Shown here: in pieces, positions 18,271-25,944 of the stretch
How positions within the stretch are numbered: the stretch's first letter is position 1
Layout: every line of letters begins with the position of its first letter
Assembly (NCBI RefSeq): GCF_013359685.1
Contig: NZ_JABFMV010000005.1
Location: 124,001 to 188,000 of the forward strand
Length of the DNA stretch: 64,000 nucleotides
Source of the DNA: Leifsonia sp. C5G2
Lineage (GTDB): Bacteria; Actinomycetota; Actinomycetes; Actinomycetales; Microbacteriaceae
Direction of reading: 5' to 3'
Notes under the pieces: model-generated
Seen by the model: the letters and a program-made list of their open reading frames with translations, nothing else
Database searches by the model: none
Told to the model about the DNA's origin: nothing
Made by a program: the position numbers and the translations under genes

Positions 18271-18286
18271 TGTTTCACGTGAAACC
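18271..18286. promoter_or_regulatory. parS: parS site 1 (parA promoter)
   Basis: TGTTTCACGTGAAACC matches the bacterial parS consensus TGTTTCACGTGAAACA at 15 of 16 positions. It lies just upstream of parA, where ParB binding may both nucleate the partition complex and autoregulate the operon. Confidence 0.93.
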
Positions 18287-18658
18287 TCGTCGCTCCGTGG
18301 TGCTTCGCACCGGCTTTCCGTCGGTCTTCGGCACACCAGCAGCGCACCCAATGATCAACTCTAACTCGGATGTCCGACGCTTTCTGCCGCGCCGCGCACC
18401 CTGTGGATACTGTGCCCCGAGCGGGTCGACGTGGCCAGGCTTTCGGGACGCTGTTCGGGATACCTCCGGTGCGATGGGTGGGATAAGGCCGTCGCGTCCG
18501 GGTCGTCGCTTTTACGGCAGGAGATGACCGGCGGGCTGGCTCTTGCGTCGACACGTGCGGCCAAGCGTGCGCGCGCACACGATCAGCGGGCCGCTGTCAT
18601 CACGTCCCGTCCCCGCCCATCAGACCCCCGCAGCATCGCGGCCTCCTTCGTTCCTTCG

Positions 18659-18674
18659 CGTTTCACGTGAAGCG
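18659..18674. promoter_or_regulatory. parS: parS site 2 (degenerate)
   Basis: CGTTTCACGTGAAGCG keeps the TTTCACGTGAA core and matches the consensus at 13 of 16 positions; one right-arm base is changed, so ParB affinity may be lower. Confidence 0.75.
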
Positions 18675-18795
18675 CCCCCGCGTGCTCTTCGCCCGAGTGC
18701 CTCGGTTCGCGCTGCGCTGGACAAGCTCGGGTCGCTGGTAGTCAGCGACGGAGCCGAGAGACGCATCAACAGGAGGCCCCCTCTGCGTTCGGATG

Positions 18796-18811
18796 CGTTT
18801 CACGTGAAACG
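18796..18811. promoter_or_regulatory. parS: parS site 3
   Basis: CGTTTCACGTGAAACG is a perfect 16-bp palindrome differing from the consensus only at the two outer bases. Confidence 0.92.
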
Positions 18812-19190
18812 CTCCCACCTGCTCCTTGCCCGAGTGCCTCATTGTGCCCAGCGGGGGAGGCCGAGTTATGGGAGTCACCACGGAGCCGAGAGGCGAGGCG
18901 CAACGGGGATCGGATCGCTCGAGCAGATCGCAGAGGCGACGGGGCGCCCACGATGAGCTCGATGGCCAGACCCTGCGTCATCAAAGTCATAATCGGACCC
19001 TTTTGATCGGCGTGGTCAAGGGAACTCCCTTCAGTCGGCCCGACCAAAGGAAGATGGTCCAACCGATCTCACGCGAGTGGATCGTCGGCCCCCGGGGTAG
19101 AGTTCGCAGAACCAGCACCAGAGGCGCATGCCTCCTCACTTCCCCCGATCTCACTCCGGACAGCTGCCTGCGCGGCACGCGCGGTGGATC

Positions 19191-19206
19191 GGTTCCACGT
19201 GAAACA
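19191..19206. promoter_or_regulatory. parS: parS site 4
   Basis: GGTTCCACGTGAAACA has 14 of 16 consensus bases; the left arm carries TTCC instead of TTTC. Confidence 0.8.
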
Positions 19207-19962
19207 TCGGCACCGCTGTGAATCGGATTGGCCGCGCCAGCCATCCCTGGAGGGCACATGCGTTCACGTGCACCGGACCTCTTCATCTGCGCGATCCGGC
19301 TCGGAACGATCGTTGTCCGGCAGCGCGCCCCTGGACTAGCGCGGCCTATCGGCCAGTGGCCACTTCCTGGCAGGCCAACCGTTCCGGGCGCTTGGAGTAG
19401 TGACCCGCACCCCCGGCGACCAGCGGGCAAGTGGCAGTCAGACGGTCTGGCGAGGCAGAGCAAGGGCCCGTGGATTTGCCGGCGGCCCCCGCATAATCTC
19501 GACGGGTCTCCAACACGACCCAGAAAGACCTATTCGAGACTGCACTCACTCCCGAAAGGACTGCACGCAACGAACCAAGATCGACAGCGTTTCCCAGGCC
19601 CCCACGTAGGCGCGACGAGTCTGCCCGATCGTGCCACGCGGCTCGCCGATCAACCTCCAGGCGACCTCTGCGTGCCGCAAAGGTCTGGGAAGTGGTCCGC
19701 AGGTCGGCTAGTCCCGCGCTCAGGGTCCCCAGAAGATAGACCCGATTGCGTCAGGCAGTTCGACCCCGCGACCCAGGCCCCGCTCCGCGTGATTTCGTCG
19801 AGAGGTATGAGGCCCTTCCAACTCGAGGTGGCCGCGCCAAGACCTGCCGGCCACAACCTCTACGTTGGCCCCGACGACTTCACGCCCAAGACCGTCCGCT
19901 CGCGGCGTGCCATGCACGAACCGCTCCTGCGACGGGGGAATCGTCGCAAGACGGTTTGGCTA

Positions 19963-19978
19963 GGTTTCACGTGAAACG
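19963..19978. promoter_or_regulatory. parS: parS site 5
   Basis: GGTTTCACGTGAAACG has an intact GTTTCACGTGAAAC core; only the outer two bases differ from the consensus. Confidence 0.92.
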
Positions 19979-20155
19979 CCTTCCTAGCCAACACCGGTTC
20001 TCAAGCCCGCGGTCCAGGAGAGTTCATCGTTGAACCGGCTACAACGCGATTGGGATCAATGACGACTCAGGCCGACTACGGCGCGAGACATTCGATCCGA
20101 CCGGGGGAGGGGGCGTGTCTTCGTCGGTGGTTGTCCGACAGAGATGCGCCCGATT

Positions 20156-20171
20156 CGTTGCACGTGAAACG
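20156..20171. promoter_or_regulatory. parS: parS site 6 (degenerate)
   Basis: CGTTGCACGTGAAACG matches 13 of 16 consensus bases, with one core change in the left arm. Confidence 0.7.
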
Positions 20172-20601
20172 TACGGGGAGCGCGGGGGCGAACCCACGAG
20201 CAACAGCTCGGTCGCTCACTCAGGTGACCGGCGACTCCTTCAGCCCTCCCGAATCCTCACGACTCGCTCAAGTCAACGCGACCAGTAGCGCAGGGCCGCA
20301 TCCGCCCCGAGGCCCGTGATGGATGAGTCCCGGAGTAAGAATCCGTACGGGCGGTGATTCCTCGGCCGTGAAGAAGCCCGTCGGCGCTGAACATCGTTCA
20401 GCTCGCCGAACTCTCCCGAATGGCCCCAGCCATCCTCTCTATCGCCCGAAGAACGCATCAACCGCCTAGATGCTGCTTGCGCGACCCCAATTACGACACG
20501 TCCGGGTGAGACGGCAGCCGCTTAGGATCGCTCCCACACAACGGAAGCATCTGGTTCGCTGCGCACAGAGCCATCCTCAGCGGCTCGGGAGGCGCATCGG
20601 A

Positions 20602-21225
20602 TCAGCGAACGGCGGCGCGGATGACGCGGGTGACCTCCGACAGCACACCTTCCCCGAGGGTCAACACCTCGATGTCGTGCACTTTGTACTTCCGGATCTC
20701 CTTGCCGGCGGCCTCGACCTCGGCCGGAGCGGCGGCGCCCTTCATCAGAACGAGTTCGCCACCGTCGCGGAGCAGGGGTGCCGTGAGGGGGAGAAGCTTC
20801 CGGAAGGCGCTCACGGCACGGGCCGTCACCTGGTCCAGAGGTCCGTCCAACCGAGCCTCTTCGGCACGGGCCCGGACTACCAGGACATTGTCGAGTGCGA
20901 GTTCTGCCACCTGCTCGTTCAGCCAGGCGACCCGACGTTCCATCGGCTCGATGAGCACGAATGAGACGTCCGGGCGCGCGATCGCGAGCACAAGGCCTGG
21001 CAGCCCCGCGCCACTGCCGACATCCCCGACCACTCCGGGGCGGAGGAGGGGAGCGACGATGGCCGAATTCAGGATGTGGCGCGACCAGAGGCGCGGCAAC
21101 TCCAGCGGTCCGATCAACCCACGTTCCTCGCCCTGCTCGGCGAGATTCGTGGTGAAACGGCGCGCGACTTCGATGCGGTCCCCGAAGAGGGTGGCGGCAG
21201 CGGTGGGTTCAGGTTCGAGGCTCAC
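20602..21225 (-). CDS. rsmG: 16S rRNA (guanine527-N7) methyltransferase RsmG (GidB)
   Basis: This 207-residue SAM-dependent methyltransferase acts on 16S rRNA; its loss classically gives low-level streptomycin resistance. The SAM motif is VGDVGSGAGLPGLVLAI (about 67-83), preceded by LPRLWSRHILNSA, the RsmG substrate-proximal signature, and followed by FVLIEPMERRVAWL. The GTG start lies directly after a parS site. It belongs to the rpmH-rnpA-yidD-yidC-jag-rsmG run. Confidence 0.95.
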   Translation of the reverse strand: MSLEPEPTAAATLFGDRIEVARRFTTNLAEQGEERGLIGPLELPRLWSRHILNSAIVAPLLRPGVVGDVGSGAGLPGLVLAIARPDVSFVLIEPMERRVAWLNEQVAELALDNVLVVRARAEEARLDGPLDQVTARAVSAFRKLLPLTAPLLRDGGELVLMKGAAAPAEVEAAGKEIRKYKVHDIEVLTLGEGVLSEVTRVIRAAVR

Positions 21226-21241
21226 GGTTTCACGTGAAACT
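21226..21241. promoter_or_regulatory. parS: parS site 7 (jag/rsmG junction)
   Basis: GGTTTCACGTGAAACT has an intact 14-bp core. It lies exactly in the gap between the jag stop and the rsmG GTG start. Confidence 0.92.
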
Positions 21242-21792
21242 CAGGCAGCGGTGATGACCGTGTAGCGGTCGCGACCCTCGCCATGCGAGGTCGAGACGTA
21301 GCCGCGCTCCGAGACGATGTCGTGGACCAGCTTGCGTTCGTAGGACGACATGGGCGGAAGCGCAGCCTCCGCCGCGCCCTCCTCGAGCCGCGCGATCGCA
21401 CGCTCGACCAGACGACCGAGCTCCGCCTGGCGGGCGTCGCGCGAGCCGGCGATGTCGAGGATGAGCCGCGAGTAGCCGCCGGTCTCGTTCTGAACCGCAA
21501 GACGCGTCAGCTCCTGCAGGGCGGCGACGGTGTCCGCCTTGGCCAGCAACGAAAGGTTCGACTCCTCATCGGAGTTCACCGAGATGTAGGCGCGACCGTT
21601 CCGGGTGTCGATATCGATGTCGCCGTCGATGTCGGCGATGTCGAGCAGCTCCTCGATGTAGTCCGCAGCGATGTCGGCTTCACGGTCGAGGTCTGCCGGT
21701 GTAGACGAGTCGGCGGCGGCCAGTTCGACATCCACGTCGACGGCGTCAGGCGCGTCGGTCGGCTCGGGGGAGGAGGTCTGCACGTCGGTCAT
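21241..21792 (-). CDS. jag: Jag/KhpB-family R3H RNA-binding protein
   Basis: This 183-residue protein starts with an acidic, Asp/Ala-rich N-terminus (1-40). A KH-like domain follows (DYIEELLDIADIDGDIDID, then AYISVNSDEESNLSLLAKADTVAALQEL across about 45-100), and a C-terminal R3H domain with PMSSYERKLVHDIVSER. Jag/KhpB proteins bind RNA and influence cell-wall growth. The ATG at 21792 was chosen over an upstream in-frame ATG because that would overlap yidC by 50 bases. It sits between yidC and rsmG. Confidence 0.92.
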   Translation of the reverse strand: MTDVQTSSPEPTDAPDAVDVDVELAAADSSTPADLDREADIAADYIEELLDIADIDGDIDIDTRNGRAYISVNSDEESNLSLLAKADTVAALQELTRLAVQNETGGYSRLILDIAGSRDARQAELGRLVERAIARLEEGAAEAALPPMSSYERKLVHDIVSERGYVSTSHGEGRDRYTVITAA

Positions 21793-21805
21793 CGGTTCGA
21801 GGTCC

Positions 21806-22774
21806 TTACTTTCCGGCCTGCTTCTTGGCGCGGGACTTGCTGACGGGCTGCACACGCTGGGTCGGCTGTTTCTTCGGCTGCTCCTCGACCGTCAATACGG
21901 TCGCACCGTCCGGCTGCACGAGCTTGCCCTTCTTGGCGAGGCGCGCCTCGCGAGCCTTCGCAGCATCCGATCCGGGCGTCGGCATGTTGCGGATGACGAG
22001 GAACTGCTGACCCATGGTCCACAGGTTCGAGGTCAGCCAGTAGAACATGACGCCGAGCGGGAAGGCGAAGCCGGAGAAGAGGAAGACGAACGGGAGCAGG
22101 TACAGCAGGATGCGTTGCTGCTTGAACTGCGGGCTCGCCTTGGTCTCCGGCGACATGTTCTTCGAGACGATCTGCAGCTGGGTGAGGAACTGCGACCCCG
22201 TCATCAGCACAACCATAACAGCTGCGATGATCATGACCGCGACCTGCGGCGGGTGCGCATTCATCGCACCCTGGAAGCTCTGGTGCAGCGGGGCGACGCC
22301 GAACAGGGTCGCGTTGCCGAACTGCTGGGCGAGCACCTCGTTCAGCGGACCGACGCCCGCCTTGCCGCTCTGAGCCCCGTTCAGCACCTGGAACAGGGCG
22401 AAGAACACAGGCATCTGCAGCAGCAGGGGGAGGCACGAGCTGAGCGGGTTGGTGCCGGTCTTCTTGTAGAGCTCCATCGTCTCGCGCGACATGGCTTCCC
22501 GCGAGAACTGGTCCTTCTTGCCCTTGTACTTGTCCTGGATCTTCTTCAGCTGCGGAGCGATCTCCAGCATCCGTCGCTGGTTCTTGATCTGCCGGACGAA
22601 GATGGGGATGAGCGCTGCGCGGACCACCACGGTGAGGCCGACGATCGAGAGCACCCAGGTGAGACCGGCTGCCGGGTCGAGCCCGATCTGGGTGAAGAGC
22701 CAGTGGAAGGCGACGAGGATCAGCTCAACGACCCACTTGATGGGCCAGAGAACGAGTCCGATGATGTCAGGCAT
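21806..22774 (-). CDS. yidC: Membrane protein insertase YidC (Oxa1 family)
   Basis: This 322-residue insertase lacks the large periplasmic domain of Gram-negative YidC, as expected here. It has the first helix (LVLWPIKWVVELILVAFHW), the cytoplasmic coiled hairpin RQIKNQRRMLEIAPQLKKIQDKY (about 60-85), then hydrophobic segments including SCLPLLLQMPVFFALFQVLNG. A basic C-terminal tail probably contacts ribosomes. It inserts and folds membrane proteins with or without Sec. It lies 13 bases before jag. Confidence 0.95.
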   Translation of the reverse strand: MPDIIGLVLWPIKWVVELILVAFHWLFTQIGLDPAAGLTWVLSIVGLTVVVRAALIPIFVRQIKNQRRMLEIAPQLKKIQDKYKGKKDQFSREAMSRETMELYKKTGTNPLSSCLPLLLQMPVFFALFQVLNGAQSGKAGVGPLNEVLAQQFGNATLFGVAPLHQSFQGAMNAHPPQVAVMIIAAVMVVLMTGSQFLTQLQIVSKNMSPETKASPQFKQQRILLYLLPFVFLFSGFAFPLGVMFYWLTSNLWTMGQQFLVIRNMPTPGSDAAKAREARLAKKGKLVQPDGATVLTVEEQPKKQPTQRVQPVSKSRAKKQAGK

Positions 22775-22783
22775 GACTTCTAA

Positions 22784-23113
22784 CTAGGCCTTTCCGTGGC
22801 CGACGATGGGCTGAGAGCTGGTGGCGACGACGAATCCGAACGGGGTCACCCGGTAGCGCGGCTTCCTCGCCGGCGGGACGTCGTCGACCCCGCCCGCGGC
22901 CCAGGGGTGGCAGCGGGCGATGCGGCGGATGCCGAGGAACGAGCCGACCACGACGCCATGCTGCTGGATCGCCTGCAACGCGTAGGCCGAGCACGACGGG
23001 TAGTACCGGCAGACGTCTCCGTAGAGCGGCGAGATCACAGCGCGATACGCGCGCAGCACCAGCACCGCCGCATTCCGCGGCGCGAGGAGCACTGCTGCGA
23101 TCGCGGTGTTCAT
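22784..23113 (-). CDS. yidD: Membrane protein insertion efficiency factor YidD
   Basis: This 109-residue YidD homologue carries the family core: LRAYRAVISPLYGDVCRYYPSCSAYALQAI and then RIARCHPWAAGGVDDVP. It has three conserved Cys in the CRYYPSC and RCHPW motifs. It assists YidC. Its ATG overlaps the rnpA stop by four bases, and yidC follows after nine bases. Confidence 0.94.
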   Translation of the reverse strand: MNTAIAAVLLAPRNAAVLVLRAYRAVISPLYGDVCRYYPSCSAYALQAIQQHGVVVGSFLGIRRIARCHPWAAGGVDDVPPARKPRYRVTPFGFVVATSSQPIVGHGKA

Positions 23114-23493
23114 GGACGGACGCTGCCCTTACTGAGATGACTGCGGCTGGTGTGGCGGGCAGAGGCCCGGAGAAGCTCTTCGTGCAGGCTAGCCCACTGC
23201 GCTTGAACGGAGGCTGGCAATGCGCGCACGACCACGTCGATCCCGCCATCTCCGGCCGCGGCCGAGAACTGGGGGAGGAGGTCGTACGCGGCTGCTTTGA
23301 GCCTGCGCCGCACGAGGTTGCGCTTCACCGCATTGCCGACCGACTTGCTCACGATAAAGCCGAATCGCACCACGTCGGGGTCTGACGTCGGACGGATGTA
23401 GGTCACGGTGCTCGCTCCGGTGAAGCGTGCGCCGCGTCGAACAGTCGCCCGGTAGTCCACCCCTCGCGTGATGCGATTGGCTTTGGCGAGCAC
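23110..23493 (-). CDS. rnpA: Ribonuclease P protein component
   Basis: This 127-residue basic protein subunit of RNase P binds the RNA subunit and the 5' leader of pre-tRNA. The family signature is FIVSKSVGNAVKRNLVRRRLKAA (RNR motif, about 48-70). The GTG start at 23493 gives a standard LAKANRITRGVDYRATVRRG N-terminus. It lies between rpmH and yidD, in the near-universal rpmH-rnpA order. Confidence 0.95.
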   Translation of the reverse strand: MLAKANRITRGVDYRATVRRGARFTGASTVTYIRPTSDPDVVRFGFIVSKSVGNAVKRNLVRRRLKAAAYDLLPQFSAAAGDGGIDVVVRALPASVQAQWASLHEELLRASARHTSRSHLSKGSVRP

Positions 23494-23517
23494 CGGTCGG
23501 CCTCTGCCGTGGAGGCT

Positions 23518-23655
23518 TTACGCCGAGAGCTTCGTGCGGCCCTTGCTGCGACGCGCCGAGAGGATGGCACGGCCGGCACGGGTACGCATGCGGAGGCGGA
23601 ACCCGTGGGTCTTCGCGCGCTTGCGGTTGTTCGGCTGGAACGTTCTCTTGCTCAT
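23518..23655 (-). CDS. rpmH: 50S ribosomal protein L34
   Basis: This 45-residue basic protein reads [19 protein letters not shown] and then [14 protein letters not shown], unmistakable for L34. The ATG at 23655 is preceded by GGAGATAGATAT. It is the first gene of the rpmH-rnpA-yidD-yidC-jag-rsmG run and is transcribed away from dnaA. Confidence 0.97.
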   Translation of the reverse strand: MSKRTFQPNNRKRAKTHGFRLRMRTRAGRAILSARRSKGRTKLSA

Positions 23656-24102
23656 ATCTATCTCCGTGGTGGTCTCTTCACAGGCCTGCGCTGAGTGGAA
23701 CAGCCAGCATGGTGAGGCCAGGAAAATTAGAGGGCAGCCGGAACGGCTACAAGTCAACTGATTAAAACTACGGCCTCGGTATGCGCTTGGTCAAACCGAT
23801 GGCGCCAAATCCACTGATTATGCACGGTATTGGCAGGGAAGCATCGCCCGACGCGCCGACGTATTCCGCGCATCGGATTTGATCGCTCTTCTGTGGACAA
23901 GTTACCGTGAGGTCGAAAGTTATCCCCAGGCCATGCCAATTCTGGCCGGAGATCGCTACGGTATTGCTCACACAGCGGTGGATAACTCTGTGAATACCCA
24001 CCGGCGGCATCCGAAGCCGCCAACCCGGCGAGAGTCACCGGGGGCCGACTCGTCCCCTCGTCGGGCTGACGGCATCCGCAACACAGACGAAGACGGGGAA
24101 CG
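23656..24102. promoter_or_regulatory. rpmH/dnaA divergent intergenic region with DnaA-box-like sites
   Basis: About 450 non-coding bases lie between divergent rpmH and dnaA, with lower GC than the flanking genes. DnaA-box-like sequences are TGTGGACAA (23892-23900), TTATCCCCA (23920-23928) and GGTGGATAA (23977-23985), each one base off the consensus. They probably mediate dnaA autoregulation and may belong to a bipartite origin. Promoters for both genes must be here, but I cannot place them with confidence. Confidence 0.6.
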
Positions 24103-25533
24103 ATGGCAGGCGGCGAAGAGTCCATAGCTGCGGCATGGCAGGACGTGCTCGGCAAGCTCGGGACGGACGACCGGATCACTCCGCAGCTGTACGGCTTCCT
24201 CAGCCTGGTCGAGCCCAAGGGCATCATGGCGGGCACCTTCTATCTGGAGGTGCCGAACGAGTTCACCCGCGGGATGATCGAGCAGCGCAGCCGGCTTCCT
24301 CTGCTGAACGCCATCGGATCGCTCGACGACGCCTTCGAGGTGAACACCTTCGCGATTGTGGTGAACCCCGAGATCCAGCAGGAGAGCATGGCCGGGCCCT
24401 CGGCCGAACAGGAATCCGCGCCCGCCTATGCGGAGCAGGTCGCGCCGGTCGTCTCCCCGCCGACCGAGATCACCGCGCCTCCCCGCGGCGGCGACACCCG
24501 CCTCAACTCCAAGTACAGCTTCGACAACTTCGTCATCGGCCAGTCCAACCGCTTCGCCCATGCGGCGGCTGTCGCTGTCGCCGAGGCGCCGGCGAAGGCC
24601 TACAACCCGCTCTTCATCTACGGCGACTCGGGACTCGGCAAGACCCACCTGCTCCACGCGATCGGGCACTACGCGATGAGCCTGTATCCGGGCATCCGCG
24701 TCCGCTACGTGTCGAGCGAGGAGTTCACCAACGACTTCATCAACTCGATCGCGAACAACCGCGGCTCGTCCTTCCAGGCCAGGTACCGCAACATCGACAT
24801 CCTGCTGATCGACGACATCCAGTTCCTGCAGCGGGCGGTCGAGACGCAGGAGGCCTTCTTCCACACGTTCAACACGCTCCACGACCACAACAAGCAGGTG
24901 GTCATCACGAGCGACCTGCCGCCGAAGATGCTGACGGGCTTCGAGGACCGGATGCGCTCCCGCTTCGAGTGGGGCCTGATCACCGACGTCCAGGTGCCGG
25001 ACCTCGAGACCCGCATCGCCATCCTCCGCAAGAAGGCGCAGAGCGAGAAGATCCAGGTGCCCGACGACATCCTGGAGTTCATGGCGACGAAGGTGTCGAG
25101 CAACATCCGGGAGCTGGAGGGGACGCTGATCCGCGTCACCGCGTTCGCCAGCCTGAACCGCACGCCGGTCGACATGCCGCTCGTCCAGACGGTGCTCAAG
25201 GATCTGATCACGCTCGACGACGACAACGTGATCGCGCCGACCGACATCATCACGAACACCGCCGAGTACTTCAAGCTCAGCGTCGACGACCTCTACGGCT
25301 CCAGCCGTTCGCAGGCGGTGGCCACCGCGCGGCAGATCGCCATGTATCTGTGCCGCGAACTCACCAATCTCTCGCTGCCGAAGATCGGGCAGCTGTTCGG
25401 CGGCCGCGACCACACCACGGTCATGTACGCGAACAAGAAGATCAGCGAGCTCATGAAGGAGCGACGCTCGATCTACAACCAGGTCACCGAGCTGACCAGC
25501 CGGATCAAGCAGAACCATCGCTACGGCAAGTAG
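24103..25533 (+). CDS. dnaA: Chromosomal replication initiator DnaA
   Basis: This 476-residue AAA+ protein opens oriC. Domain I spans about 1-90, followed by a variable Glu/Ala/Pro-rich domain II (about 95-135). The ATPase domain has YNPLFIYGDSGLGKTHLLHAIG (Walker A), IDILLIDDIQFL (Walker B), and sensor regions. Domain IV ends with the box-reading helix GGRDHTTVMYANKKI. It is shorter than mycobacterial or Streptomyces DnaA because domain II is compact. The ATG has GGGGAACG upstream. Confidence 0.98.
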   Translation: MAGGEESIAAAWQDVLGKLGTDDRITPQLYGFLSLVEPKGIMAGTFYLEVPNEFTRGMIEQRSRLPLLNAIGSLDDAFEVNTFAIVVNPEIQQESMAGPSAEQESAPAYAEQVAPVVSPPTEITAPPRGGDTRLNSKYSFDNFVIGQSNRFAHAAAVAVAEAPAKAYNPLFIYGDSGLGKTHLLHAIGHYAMSLYPGIRVRYVSSEEFTNDFINSIANNRGSSFQARYRNIDILLIDDIQFLQRAVETQEAFFHTFNTLHDHNKQVVITSDLPPKMLTGFEDRMRSRFEWGLITDVQVPDLETRIAILRKKAQSEKIQVPDDILEFMATKVSSNIRELEGTLIRVTAFASLNRTPVDMPLVQTVLKDLITLDDDNVIAPTDIITNTAEYFKLSVDDLYGSSRSQAVATARQIAMYLCRELTNLSLPKIGQLFGGRDHTTVMYANKKISELMKERRSIYNQVTELTSRIKQNHRYGK

Positions 25534-25944
25534 GCGCGCCGCTCGATAGCGCACGACTTATCCACATATCCATCCCCAGAGTGGGGACAGTGCGTTATTA
25601 ACACTTGTGGATAACTTGTGGAAAGGTTCCGGAGAACTCGCGACTTAATGGGGACGGGATCCACCGGCCTGTGAAAAGCGAACGACACGACCTCGCGTCG
25701 ACAGCCCTTGTGAACAACAGGATTCCTCAGGCCATCAACAAGTCACCGACCTGTAGTTCCCTGTCATTTCCTGCCTTCAACAGAGTTATCCACATTTTCC
25801 ACAGCGGTTAACACGATTAATCCTTAACTCTTCTAGAAGGGTCCGGCCGACAACCTTCGGGGTCGACGCACCGCCGCTTCCCCGTCGGATGCCAGGCGCT
25901 AGGATTTGTGTCGTCCGTACCGTCGAGCCGACAGAGGTGCCTTC
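25534..25944. other. oriC: Chromosomal replication origin oriC
   Basis: The 411-base dnaA-dnaN gap has perfect DnaA boxes TTATCCACA at 25558-25566 and 25786-25794 and the inverted TGTGGATAA at 25606-25614. Near-matches are TGTGGAAAG (25617-25625) and TTTTCCACA (25795-25803). AT-rich stretches (for example GTTATTAACACTT near 25594 and the GTTAACACGATTAATCCTTAAC-like run at about 25807-25828) could be the unwinding element. Position and box density make this the most likely origin. Confidence 0.88.

Larger units (their letters stand above)
18659..18895. repeat. Degenerate tandem duplication carrying parS sites 2 and 3
   Basis: Starting at each of parS 2 (18659) and parS 3 (18796), the following bases align. 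Both copies have the parS, then TGCTC.T..CCCGAGTGCCTC about 15 bases on, then ACGGAGCCGAGAG (18748-18760 and 18880-18892). The repeat unit is about 132-137 bases, with substitutions and small indels between copies. Confidence 0.6.
18287..20601. other. Gene-free parS field between parA and rsmG
   Basis: About 2.3 kb separates the parA start from the rsmG stop. Open frames exist (the longest about 248 codons on the plus strand at 19228-19974), but their translations are Arg/Pro/Gly-rich with no recognisable domains, and I see no convincing ribosome binding sites. Five parS-like sites (2-6) lie inside; sites 1 and 7 flank it. Part of it (18659-18895) is an imperfect tandem duplication. In related gene orders parA commonly follows rsmG closely, so this spacer is either a dedicated centromere or the remains of lost genes. 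Confidence 0.7.

Noticed and set aside
18225-18578. Long N-terminal extension of parA
   Set aside because: The added sequence passes through a parS site, is rich in Arg/Thr/Pro and is not found in the ParA family.
18987-19463. 158-codon minus-strand open frame in the same region
   Set aside because: No recognisable sequence and no translation signals; overlaps the plus-strand frame above.
19228-19974. 248-codon plus-strand open frame in the parS field
   Set aside because: Composition is Arg/Pro/Gly-rich without domains, it lacks a good ribosome binding site, and it runs through parS 5; it looks like a chance frame in GC-rich DNA.
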